This document shows positions 6,173-13,033 of a stretch of 41,305 nt of DNA, in pieces. This DNA comes from a virus. Location: positions 1 through 41,305 of IMG/VR virus record IMGVR_UViG_3300031507_000019; one strand, written 5' to 3'. The notes beneath the pieces are model-generated. The model ran no database searches, had not been told where the DNA came from, and was given only the letters and a program-made list of their open reading frames with translations. How positions within the stretch are numbered: position 1 is the stretch's first letter; every line of letters begins with the position of its first letter. A program made the position numbers and the translations under genes.

Positions 6173-6730
6173 TCAGAACGGGATGTCGTCGTCGCCGAAG
6201 TCCGGCGCGTCGGGTGCGTGCTTCGGCGCGCCGCCGCCGTTGCGCGGAGCGGCGGGCGCCGAAGTCGGCGCGGCGGGCTTGGAGCCGGGCGCGGGTGATG
6301 CGGCTTTCACGCCGCGCGCCTGAGCGGCGAAGCGCTCAGCGAGCGAGCGAGCCGCGTTCGCGGGCATACGCGCCTCGTCGCTGATCTTCGCGCCGCCGCC
6401 GATACGGTTGACCCACTCGACCTTCGGGAAAACCTTGAGCTCGCCCTCGATCTCGCGCTCTTCGTGGTCGACGACGATCTCGACGATGTTCGCGTCGATG
6501 CCGCGGAGATCGTCGAGCATGTCGCCCTGCCAGCCCATGTGCCGCAGCGACTCGATGGTGCGCTGCGACGTCTTCTCGGTGAGCCAGCCATCCCAACGGA
6601 GACGACGACGCGCGTGCTCGCCCTCGACGATCTCGACGATGACCGAGATCCCCTCCGTACCCGACTTCGCGACGACGGCCGCGCCCTCGACGCCACGGGC
6701 CTGGTACTTCCCCTTCGGTAGAATCGCCAT
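6173..6730 (-). CDS. SSB-like single-stranded DNA-binding protein
   Basis: 185 residues. The N-terminal 110 residues look like an OB-fold of the type found in small phage ssDNA-binding or DUF669-like proteins (PKGKYQARG start, EIVEGEHARRRLRWDGWLTE). A Pro/Ala-rich linker follows, and an acidic tip ends DFGDDDIPF. That tip is the hallmark by which SSBs recruit partner proteins. The start ATG shares one base with the upstream stop (TGATG). Directly behind a Sak4-type ATPase and a YqaJ-like exonuclease, it completes a phage recombination module. The OB-fold is inferred; the acidic tail is seen directly. Confidence 0.75.
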   Translation of the reverse strand: MAILPKGKYQARGVEGAAVVAKSGTEGISVIVEIVEGEHARRRLRWDGWLTEKTSQRTIESLRHMGWQGDMLDDLRGIDANIVEIVVDHEEREIEGELKVFPKVEWVNRIGGGAKISDEARMPANAARSLAERFAAQARGVKAASPAPGSKPAAPTSAPAAPRNGGGAPKHAPDAPDFGDDDIPF

Positions 6731-7674
6731 CACGCAGCCTCCTTGTTGATCGTCAGAGCGAGTCGGTTCTCGACCGCGCGGAGGCGGCCCATGGCGTCGG
6801 TGCCGGCAACGGCCGCGGCGATGGCGGCGCGCACCTTCTCGTGCTTCTCGGCGGGCACGCTCGAGAGAGCGACCTCGATGCGCGCGAGGATGGTGTCGCG
6901 CGTCTCGATCGAGGAGCTCGCCTCGATCCACGCCTCATACGAGAGCGGCAACTCGGCCGGCGCATCGCTGCGCGTGCCCGCGACCCAGCCGGGCGCGCCC
7001 TGCGTGTGGATGACGCGCTCGCCGAGCGACGACACCTTCGCGCGCATGTTCTGCTTGTGGATGCCGATCTTCGTCGTCGCGAAGAGGATGTGGTCGGCCC
7101 AGCCGCGCAGCAGCGCGCTCGCCTTCTGGTTGAGGTTGAGGTCGTACCGCTGGTAGTCCTCGGTGTCGGGGCTCTTCACGTTCACAAGCGCCGCATGCGC
7201 GACGAGGATGATGTCCATGCCGCGCTGATCGCGCAGTGCGTCGAGCCGTCCGCACAGCTCGCTCCAGATGTCGAGCGCGAAGATGTAGCCCTTGTGAAAG
7301 CCGTAATCCTCGATCGAGGAGGCGCGCTTGTCGCCGTTGAGCTTCGTCGCACACGTCCGCTTCCACACGTGGCGCTCGAGCTCGTCGAGCGTGTCGACGA
7401 CGAGCGTCTTGTACGAGTGCTCGCCGGTCGTGAGCACGTCGAGCGCGTCGATCACGTCGCTCCACGAGAGCGCGCGCGGGAAGGACTCGACGTCGAGCCG
7501 GTTGGCGCCCTCCTCGAGGGGCAGCCAGATGGGCGCGAGCGCGTGCGATGCCCACGTGCTCTTGCCGATCTTCTCCTTGCCGTAGATGACGGTGCGCTGC
7601 GGCGCACGCCGCGGCCCCTTCGTGATCGCGCCGAGGCTCATCCTCGCGCGCGGGTTGGTTTTCTCTTCGCTCAT
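6730..7674 (-). CDS. Sak4-type RecA-like ATPase (AAA_24 family)
   Basis: 314 residues. Walker A is at 32-40 (GKEKIGKST) and Walker B ends at Asp94 (TLVVDTLDE). A following IILVAHAAL strand matches the sensor region of this phage ATPase family. Such proteins stimulate single-strand annealing together with a phage SSB. The start at 7674 is chosen because GAGAGGAGA lies just upstream; a longer frame starts inside the previous gene. It lies between the exonuclease and SSB genes, the usual order of a Sak4/SSB recombination cassette. Confidence 0.82.
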   Translation of the reverse strand: MSEEKTNPRARMSLGAITKGPRRAPQRTVIYGKEKIGKSTWASHALAPIWLPLEEGANRLDVESFPRALSWSDVIDALDVLTTGEHSYKTLVVDTLDELERHVWKRTCATKLNGDKRASSIEDYGFHKGYIFALDIWSELCGRLDALRDQRGMDIILVAHAALVNVKSPDTEDYQRYDLNLNQKASALLRGWADHILFATTKIGIHKQNMRAKVSSLGERVIHTQGAPGWVAGTRSDAPAELPLSYEAWIEASSSIETRDTILARIEVALSSVPAEKHEKVRAAIAAAVAGTDAMGRLRAVENRLALTINKEAA

Positions 7675-7687
7675 CTGCTGTCTCCTC

Positions 7688-8485
7688 TCAGCCGCGCGCC
7701 ACATGCGCGCGGGAAATCCACGGCTGGATCAGGTCCCAGCCCTTGCGCGCGATCGCGCGCGCCATCTCGACACCCTCGGCCGTCGACTCGTGCGGCAACG
7801 CGAGGATCGGACCGTCTTCGCGCGAGTCGTCGGCGTCGCGGTTCCAGCCGCAGCCCACGACGAGCAGGTGCCGCTCGCTGCGCATCACAGCGGCGTACGC
7901 ATCCAACTGCGTGCCGTAGTACCAGGGCGTTTCGGTCGCGCCGTTCCACCACGCCGGTTTCGCGAAGCCGTAGCGGGCGACTTTCGTGTCGAAAGTGACG
8001 AGCTTGCGTCGCCACGTGTGCGCCCAGCCGTCGGGGTGCACGACGAGCGGCGACTTCGGGTCCGCGTGCTCGACCCACTCCCATGGAAGCGCGCCGGCCC
8101 ACTGGATCGTGGACGGGTCGATCTCGCGCTCGAGCTCGCACGTCCACTCGCCGCGCTCGAGGCGCTCGATCCACGCGGCGAGCAGCTCGGGCTCGCGACG
8201 CGTGCCGGTGTCGAGCGTCGCGCCACGATCCTGCGCGGCAAGGCCGAGCAGCTGCGCGAGCCCGCGCGGCAGGCCGCCATGACGCGGCATCGGCCGCGCC
8301 TTCTCGCGAATCCAGCGCGGAGCCTCTTCGGGCGCGCGGTGGCCGAACGCGACCGCGAGATACGCGATCGCCGAACCGCCGATGCCAAGCGGCGGCTCTT
8401 TGCGCTCGCGCGTCGGCAGGTCGGTGCTGAACACCGCGGCGTCGAGCTCGTCGCGCGCTTCGCGCGCTTCGCGCGCTTCGCTCAC
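7688..8485 (-). CDS. YqaJ-like PD-(D/E)XK exonuclease
   Basis: 265 residues from a GTG overlapping the previous stop (GTGA). The pattern fits lambda-exonuclease/YqaJ nucleases: an IGGSAIAYLA segment (35-44), a conserved acidic residue near 98-100, Asp152 (HPDGWAH), the D-x-K at 166-168 (TFDTK) and a Tyr-Gln pair (YYGTQLDAY, 189-197). Overall similarity is weak, so this is a motif-based call. Role: resect double-stranded ends to feed the adjacent Sak4/SSB annealing system. The N terminus has a tandem Glu-Ala-Arg stretch encoded by a short direct repeat (GAAGCGCGC) at about 8458-8481. Confidence 0.62.
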   Translation of the reverse strand: MSEAREAREARDELDAAVFSTDLPTRERKEPPLGIGGSAIAYLAVAFGHRAPEEAPRWIREKARPMPRHGGLPRGLAQLLGLAAQDRGATLDTGTRREPELLAAWIERLERGEWTCELEREIDPSTIQWAGALPWEWVEHADPKSPLVVHPDGWAHTWRRKLVTFDTKVARYGFAKPAWWNGATETPWYYGTQLDAYAAVMRSERHLLVVGCGWNRDADDSREDGPILALPHESTAEGVEMARAIARKGWDLIQPWISRAHVARG

Positions 8486-8778
8486 GCCACCCTCGCGAGC
8501 GACACGAGCGTGGCGAGGGTCGTGCCGACGTATCGGTGCGGCGAGTAGAGACGGCACGACGTGCACGAGCACCCGCTGCGCGAGTAGCCCCAGTCCGGTC
8601 GGCCCTCGACGCCAACGGGCTGCGCGAGATGGTGCTGCGCCTTGCGCGCGAGCACGAAGCGATGCCGGTAGTCGAGGAAGCCGCTCCACTTCCGCTGCGC
8701 CTCGCGCTCGTCGTTGTACTCACACTGGCGCTCGCGCGACGTCTGCGCGTACGTGCGCTGATAGTCGGCGTCGCTCAC
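8482..8778 (-). CDS. Small hypothetical protein, C-terminal Cys cluster
   Basis: 98 residues. The N-terminal half is highly charged (YQRTYAQTSRERQCEYNDER) and helical. The C-terminal half carries CSCTSC, a possible zinc or structural cysteine knuckle, followed by RLYSPHRYVGTTL. ATGA overlap with the gene upstream and GTGA overlap with the nuclease downstream support the call. Function unknown. Confidence 0.65.
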   Translation of the reverse strand: MSDADYQRTYAQTSRERQCEYNDEREAQRKWSGFLDYRHRFVLARKAQHHLAQPVGVEGRPDWGYSRSGCSCTSCRLYSPHRYVGTTLATLVSLARVA

Positions 8779-8954
8779 GACACCCTCGCTGCGAGCACGG
8801 CGAGGAACAGGTCGGCGGCGGCGTGGTTGCCGTCGTGCCGCGCGCGGTTCGCGCAGTCGAGCAGCTCCGCGTCCGAGAGCGCATGCGTCGTCGCGCCCGC
8901 GGCGAGAAGCAGCCAGCGGTTCGGCTTGGTCTCGGTGCTCGTCGTTGTGCCCAT
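8775..8954 (-). CDS. First gene of the leftward early operon, small hypothetical
   Basis: 59 residues from the ATG at 8954; a GTG at 8975 is an in-frame alternative. The start is about 36 nt from the predicted transcription start. The sequence (RWLLLAAGATTHALSDAELLDCANRARHDGNHAAADLFLAVL) looks like two or three helices. No family recognised. The stop overlaps the next ATG (ATGA). As the promoter-proximal gene of an immediate early operon it might be a host-takeover or regulatory protein, which is inference. Confidence 0.65.
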   Translation of the reverse strand: MGTTTSTETKPNRWLLLAAGATTHALSDAELLDCANRARHDGNHAAADLFLAVLAARVS

Positions 8955-8996
8955 CTCGCCGTCTCCCTCGCGCACCGCCGTGGTGCTGATGGACGG

Positions 8997-9024
8997 ATGA
9001 TAGTCAACTATCGATAGCTGTCAA
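8997..9024 (-). promoter_or_regulatory. Leftward early promoter (PL-like)
   Basis: On the minus strand TTGACA (9024-9019) and TATCAT (9002-8997) are separated by 16 bp. That is a perfect -35 and a five-of-six -10 for a sigma-70-type factor, placing the start near 8990. Operator-like inverted repeats cover both boxes. It drives the exonuclease-to-integrase operon. Confidence 0.75.
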
Positions 9025-9026
9025 CA
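8999..9026. promoter_or_regulatory. Tandem operator-like sites over the early promoter
   Basis: GATAGTCAACTATC (8999-9012) is a perfect 6-2-6 inverted repeat over the -10 box. A degenerate second copy, beginning GATAGCTG, directly abuts it (9013-9026) over the -35 box. A related site lies at 9940-9953 on the other side of the repressor gene. The arrangement fits binding by the repressor at 9400-9840 or the Cro-like protein. Confidence 0.6.
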
Positions 9027-9064
9027 GGTGGACTGGCGAAAGTTTCCGCATCACGCTTGGAGCC

Positions 9065-9403
9065 ATGAAACAGGCCTCCGTGCTCGTGTGCGCAGTAGTG
9101 GTCCTCGCCGCGTGTGGATCCGGAGGCCACGCAGACTTCCTTGCGTCGTGCGCTGCGGCCTCGGATGCGGGCATGCACGCGTGCTCGAGCGGGCTCGCAT
9201 GCAACGCGTCCGGCGAATGCGCGATCCCGTGCGCGTCAGATCTGGATTGCCAGACGATGCAGCGCGGTGGCGCGGCGGCGCATCCGGGCAGTTCGTGCAG
9301 CCCTCAGCATGGATGCTTACTGCTGTGTGCGAGCGGCGACGATTGCCCGAGCGGGTTCGCGTGCGGCATGCCGCCCACGTTCACGCACCGCGTCTGCTTC
9401 TAG
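9065..9403 (+). CDS. Secreted Cys-rich lipoprotein, likely lysogenic-conversion gene
   Basis: 112 residues. A signal peptide (Lys2, then hydrophobic 4-16) ends in lipobox LAAC with Cys17, so it should be a lipid-anchored envelope protein. The mature part has 12 further cysteines, an even number, in short CSSGLAC, CASDLDC and CASGDDC blocks like the disulfide-rich lipoproteins common in Myxococcota. It is oriented against the repressor and early operon, between the two. That is the typical place of a moron expressed from the prophage. GGAG precedes the ATG at short spacing. Roles in superinfection exclusion or host surface change are inference. Its stop shares CTAG with the repressor's stop. 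Confidence 0.8.
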   Translation: MKQASVLVCAVVVLAACGSGGHADFLASCAAASDAGMHACSSGLACNASGECAIPCASDLDCQTMQRGGAAAHPGSSCSPQHGCLLLCASGDDCPSGFACGMPPTFTHRVCF

Positions 9404-9840
9404 ATCGCCTTGGGCCGCGCTGCGATGTGACCTTCCGCGATGGCGAGCCACGCCGACATCGGCGGGTTCGAGCCGTCGGGGAAGGGTGTTGCCATCACGC
9501 GCACGATCTCGTCGGGCGTGAGCGACTTGTAGACGGTCGTCTTCTTGAAACCGTCCCAGCCCTCTCCCGTTGGCTCATGCTTCTCATAGATCCCCCGCAG
9601 CTCGTCGATGCTCATAGAGAACACACGAGCGATCGCCGCGAGGTTCGGGAGCTCGGGCACTGACCCGTCGTTCTTCCCGTCGCCCGGCGGCTTTCTCCAT
9701 CGCTTCGCCGCTGCCCACGTGACGCCCGCAGCCTTGGCAAGCTGCGTCGTGGTGACGTGCTTCTCTCTCGCCAATCTGTCGATGCGCTTCCACAGCGGTT
9801 CTGCCTCGTGCTGCGGAGCAGACGATCGATGCGCGTCCAT
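9400..9840 (-). CDS. Short HTH repressor (CI-like)
   Basis: 146 residues from ATG 9840. A lambda-repressor-like HTH spans about 16-75 (WKRIDRLAREKHVTTTQLAKAAGV, then WAAAKRWRK and ELPNLAAIARVFSMSIDELRGIY). The C-terminal 70 residues (GWDGFKKTTVYKSLTPDEIV) are not a LexA-type peptidase, so induction would not follow the usual self-cleavage route. A GTG start at 9918 is possible, but the added residues look noncoding. Divergent from the YdaS/Cro-like gene and flanked by operator-like repeats, it is the best candidate for the lysogeny repressor. Confidence 0.75.
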   Translation of the reverse strand: MDAHRSSAPQHEAEPLWKRIDRLAREKHVTTTQLAKAAGVTWAAAKRWRKPPGDGKNDGSVPELPNLAAIARVFSMSIDELRGIYEKHEPTGEGWDGFKKTTVYKSLTPDEIVRVMATPFPDGSNPPMSAWLAIAEGHIAARPKAI

Positions 9841-9925
9841 ACTGACGCTGAGCCTGCTCGGGCCGCTGGAAGGCCGCAATCCATAGGCGACAGGTGTACC
9901 ACGCGACGCGGTTAGCACGGCGAGC

Positions 9926-9955
9926 TTGACTGCGGTATAGATAGTCGGCTACAAC
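9926..9955 (+). promoter_or_regulatory. Rightward early promoter with operator-like site
   Basis: TTGACT (9926-9931) and TACAAC (9950-9955) are spaced 18 bp apart and point to the Cro-like gene. The predicted start falls almost on its ATG at 9961, so the mRNA may be leaderless. An operator-like GATAGTCGGCTACA (9940-9953; 10 of 14 match to the site at 8999) overlaps the -10. Confidence 0.5.
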
Positions 9956-9960
9956 CCGGC

Positions 9961-10221
9961 ATGATGACGAAGCGCGTTCCGGGTCGCGGCGTCTCTGCCG
10001 CAGAGAAGAAGAGGCGCTCCGCTCCGCTCCGCGAGTGGTGCGCGAAGTTCGGTCGCGGAGCGATCACGCACCTCACCGACGAGACAGGCCTCACATTCGC
10101 CGCTGCGTCGCGAATCGTGCACGGGTCTGCGGCGCCGCGGCCCGAAACCGCAGCGAAGATCGAACGCGCCACGGGCGGCGCTGTGCGTGCGGCTGCTCTC
10201 GTCGGCCTCGAGGCGGCATGA
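9961..10221 (+). CDS. YdaS/Cro-like HTH regulator
   Basis: 86 residues (ATG 9961, or 9964). A basic N terminus is followed by an HTH with the pattern WCAKFGRGAITHLTDETGL, then FAAASRIVHG, and a PRPETAAKIERATGGAVRAAAL end. This is the typical layout of YdaS/Cro-like phage regulators. It is the first gene of the rightward operon and divergent from the repressor. Likely represses repressor synthesis or tunes early promoters. No Shine-Dalgarno is visible, consistent with a leaderless mRNA. Confidence 0.75.
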   Translation: MMTKRVPGRGVSAAEKKRRSAPLREWCAKFGRGAITHLTDETGLTFAAASRIVHGSAAPRPETAAKIERATGGAVRAAALVGLEAA

Positions 10222-10598
10222 CGCGCTCGCCGCAGATGCGACGACGGCTCGCGCTGCATGCGCTCGGCCGACCAATCGCCGCGGAAGCGCGGCGCATGTC
10301 TGCCCGCGCATTGCGCGGCGGCGCGCTCTCGCGTCCTGACGCGTGTGGAAAGTGCGGAAGGGTTCGCGCTGGCTGGCCTGTCCAAGCGCACCACGAAAGT
10401 TACCTGAATCCGCTGGATGTCCAGTGGCTCTGCTCTGGATGCCACGCAGAGCGCCACTGCGTTTTGAGGCGCGAGCGCCGCGATCCGCTCGGCGTCGTTG
10501 GCCGGCTCGTGCACCGCAACCTGCTCGCGCTGATGGCGCTCTCGTCCCATCCGAACACCGTAGCGACGGGGGATTCCGCGGGCGAGGTGTCGCGATGA
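10218..10598 (+). CDS. HNH-like zinc protein
   Basis: 126 residues, ATGA-coupled to the Cro-like gene. The core CGKCG...QAHHESYLNPLDVQWLC...CHAERH is a treble-clef zinc site with HH and two CxxC knuckles. This is the form of a widespread small phage family related to HNH endonucleases. Whether it cuts DNA or only binds it cannot be told; such proteins often sit in early or packaging modules. The C-terminal 45 residues are not recognised. Confidence 0.72.
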   Translation: MTRSPQMRRRLALHALGRPIAAEARRMSARALRGGALSRPDACGKCGRVRAGWPVQAHHESYLNPLDVQWLCSGCHAERHCVLRRERRDPLGVVGRLVHRNLLALMALSSHPNTVATGDSAGEVSR

Positions 10599-11101
10599 CG
10601 ACGCTCGCACCCGACCTCTATCGCGCGACGCTGCGCTCGCAGATCCGCGACGTGCTGCGCACGACGCTCGAGGATTGCGCGGCGAACGCGCGCACGGTGT
10701 GGGCCGCGACGATCGGCGTGCCGCACCAGCACATCGACCGCGCCATCGCTCGAGACGGGGACAAGGCGCTGCACGTCGCCGACGCGCTCGCGGCGCCTGA
10801 GCCGGTGCGGCACGCGCTCGCGCAGGCGCTCATCGGCGACAGCCACGTCATCGCGCAGGCGCCGTTGCACGGCACGAGCGACGACTTCGCGCTGCTCGCC
10901 AAGCTCGTGCGCGAGCAGAACGCGACGCTGGAAGCGCTGATCACGGCGGCGGCAGACGCGACCATCACGACCGACGAGGGCGCTCGCATCGAGCGCGCCG
11001 CGCATCGGTCGATGCAGGTCACTGCGGCGGTGCGCGAGCTCGGGCGGCGCGCCGTCTCGCAGCGCGGGCTCTCGCTCGTGCCGAGAGCGGGGACGCGATG
11101 A
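10595..11101 (+). CDS. CII-like phage regulatory protein (tentative)
   Basis: 168 residues, ATGA-coupled at both ends. The N-terminal part (about 10-75) could be a degenerate HTH (NARTVWAATIGVPHQHIDRAIARD). The C-terminal part (about 95-160) resembles phage regulatory CII-type proteins: DFALLAKLVREQNATLEALITAAADATITTDEG..., then a helix with EIERAAHR-like spacing. Weak, pattern-based assignment. Its location two genes after the Cro-like gene suits a regulator. Confidence 0.5.
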   Translation: MTTLAPDLYRATLRSQIRDVLRTTLEDCAANARTVWAATIGVPHQHIDRAIARDGDKALHVADALAAPEPVRHALAQALIGDSHVIAQAPLHGTSDDFALLAKLVREQNATLEALITAAADATITTDEGARIERAAHRSMQVTAAVRELGRRAVSQRGLSLVPRAGTR

Positions 11102-11379
11102 GCCTGCCGCCGGAGACCGGATACAAGCACCCGAGCGGGCACTCGCACCATCTCGGCGGCAAGCCCGCACCGATCGATGGCAGCGAGGCGAACCCGTTTC
11201 CGCCACCGCCCGACGGCTGGCGCCCGACGGGGCTCGTGCGCGCCGAGGAGAACGAGGTCGAGCTCGCGCTCTGGGATCGCGTGCGCCGCATCGCCGAGGC
11301 GCGCGGCATCTCGGTGCGCGCCGCCGCGAAGGTCGTCGCGGGCGAGCTGAGTACGCCCGTCAGTGGAGAAGAGCGATGA
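11098..11379 (+). CDS. Small hypothetical protein
   Basis: 93 residues, ATGA-coupled at both ends. The N-terminal half is His/Pro/Gly rich (HPSGHSHHLGG) and probably disordered. The C-terminal half (ELALWDRVRRIAEARGISVRAAAKVVAGEL) looks like an HTH of the sort that reads short DNA sites. No family recognised. Confidence 0.65.
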   Translation: MSLPPETGYKHPSGHSHHLGGKPAPIDGSEANPFPPPPDGWRPTGLVRAEENEVELALWDRVRRIAEARGISVRAAAKVVAGELSTPVSGEER

Positions 11380-11618
11380 GCAAGCACCTCGAAACGCTGC
11401 GCCTCATGCGCGTCTCTGCGGTCGGCGACCATGCCGCCGCGCTCGACCACGCGATCGCAGTGCTCAACGGCTGCCACGCGCTCAACCGCGACGCGCTCGC
11501 CGATGAATTCGTCGGCGTCATGGGTCCGAGCGCAGACGCGCCCACGTGGGAGGTCGGCGGCGTCGAGGCCACGAACATCGAAGGCGCGATCGCGGCGTAC
11601 GCGGAGAGTCGCCGATGA
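11376..11618 (+). CDS. Small hypothetical protein before the helicase
   Basis: 80 residues with ATGA overlaps on both sides. Mostly helical (LETLRLMRVSAVGDHAAALDHAIAVLN), slightly acidic at the C-terminal end. Not recognised. Translational coupling to the SNF2-like helicase suggests co-production with it. Confidence 0.62.
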   Translation: MSKHLETLRLMRVSAVGDHAAALDHAIAVLNGCHALNRDALADEFVGVMGPSADAPTWEVGGVEATNIEGAIAAYAESRR

Positions 11619-13033
11619 CCGCGCAGAGCTACGAGCAATTCATCGCGCAGAAGAGCGCGACCACGCGCTTCGACGGCATCGACGTGGCGCCGGGCGAGCT
11701 GCACGCGGCGCTCAAGCCGCACCAGCGCGACATCACGCGATGGGCGCTGCGCAAGGGCCGCGCGGCCGTGTTCGCCGACACGGGCCTCGGCAAGAGCTTC
11801 TCGCAGCTCGAGTGGGCGCGCGTGGTCTCGCAGCGCGGGCGCGTGCTCATCGCAGCGCCGCTCGGCGTGGCGCAGCAGACGGTGCGCGAGGGCGAGCGCT
11901 GGGGCATCGCGTGCTCGTATCTGCGTGAGGACGACGAGAGCGTGCGCATCGTCGTGACGAACTACGAGATGCTGCACCGCTTCGATCCGTCGCGCTTCAT
12001 CGGCGTGGCGCTCGACGAGTCGAGCATCCTCAAGAACCACACGGGCGCGACGCGCAACGCGCTCGTCGCCTCGTTCGCGCAGACGCCATACCGCACGTGC
12101 TGGACCGCGACGCCGGCACCGAACGATCACACCGAGCTCGGCAATCACTCCGAGTTCCTCGGCATCAAGACGCGCGCGGAGATGCTCGCGGAGTTCTTCG
12201 TGCACGACGGCGGCAGCACGCAGGACTGGCGCGTGAAGGGCCATGCGATCACGGCGTTCTGGCGATGGGTCGCGTCGTGGGGCGCGGTCGTGCGGCTGCC
12301 GTCCGACCTCGGGCACGAGGACGAAGGCTATCGCCTTCCGCCGCTGCGGATGCACACGCACATCATCGCGACCGACGACGGGCCCGTGCCCGCGGTCAAG
12401 CCGGGCGCGACGGGGCTGCTCTTCGCCGACGACGCCGCGACGCTCAACGAGCAGCGCGCACTTCGTCGCGTGACGCTCGCGCAGCGGGTCGATGCCGCGG
12501 TGTCGATCGTCGACCGCGACCCGAAGGCGCCCGCGCTCGTGTGGTGCGAGCTCAACGACGAGCAGGACGCGCTCGAGGAAGCGTTCGGCGATCGCGCGTG
12601 GAGCATCCGCGGCGCCGACACGCTCGACCAGAAAGAGCAGCGCATCAGTGCGTGGCTCGCGGGCCGGCGCGCCGTGATGATCGGCAAGCCGTCCATGCTG
12701 GGGATGGGGCTGAACTTCCAGCACTGCGCGCGGCAGGTGTTCGTCGGCGCGTCGCACAGCTACGAGCAGACGTACCAGGCGATCCGCCGCTGCTGGCGCT
12801 TCGGTCAGGCGCGTCCCGTGGACGTGCACGTCATCAGCGCCGACAAGGAGCGCCTCGTCGTCGAGAACTACCGCCGCAAAGAGGCAGACGCCGCGCGCAT
12901 GGCTGCCGAGATGGCCGCGCAGGTCGGCGAGAGCGTGCGTGCCGAGGTCTGCGGCGCGTCGGGGCGTGAGTGGAATCCGTACGAAGCCGGTCAGCCGATC
13001 GTGGTGCCGGCGTGGATAGAGGAGGCAGCATGA
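11615..13033 (+). CDS. SNF2-type DEAD/DEAH helicase
   Basis: 472 residues, ATGA-coupled start. Motif I ADTGLGKS (54-61), motif Ia-like VLIAAPLGV, motif II DESS (134-137, in place of DEAH), motif III TATPAPN (164-170). The second RecA domain includes IGKPSMLGMGLNFQ and motif VI RRCWRFGQ. The two domains and the DESS box resemble phage SNF2-like translocases. These are often encoded directly before an SPPF methyltransferase, as here. Role in replication, recombination or anti-restriction is not known. Confidence 0.85.
   Translation: MTAQSYEQFIAQKSATTRFDGIDVAPGELHAALKPHQRDITRWALRKGRAAVFADTGLGKSFSQLEWARVVSQRGRVLIAAPLGVAQQTVREGERWGIACSYLREDDESVRIVVTNYEMLHRFDPSRFIGVALDESSILKNHTGATRNALVASFAQTPYRTCWTATPAPNDHTELGNHSEFLGIKTRAEMLAEFFVHDGGSTQDWRVKGHAITAFWRWVASWGAVVRLPSDLGHEDEGYRLPPLRMHTHIIATDDGPVPAVKPGATGLLFADDAATLNEQRALRRVTLAQRVDAAVSIVDRDPKAPALVWCELNDEQDALEEAFGDRAWSIRGADTLDQKEQRISAWLAGRRAVMIGKPSMLGMGLNFQHCARQVFVGASHSYEQTYQAIRRCWRFGQARPVDVHVISADKERLVVENYRRKEADAARMAAEMAAQVGESVRAEVCGASGREWNPYEAGQPIVVPAWIEEAA

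Noticed and set aside
9840-9918. Longer repressor starting at GTG 9918
   Set aside because: The extra residues look noncoding and the region is the operator-promoter zone. ATG 9840 is preferred, with moderate certainty.
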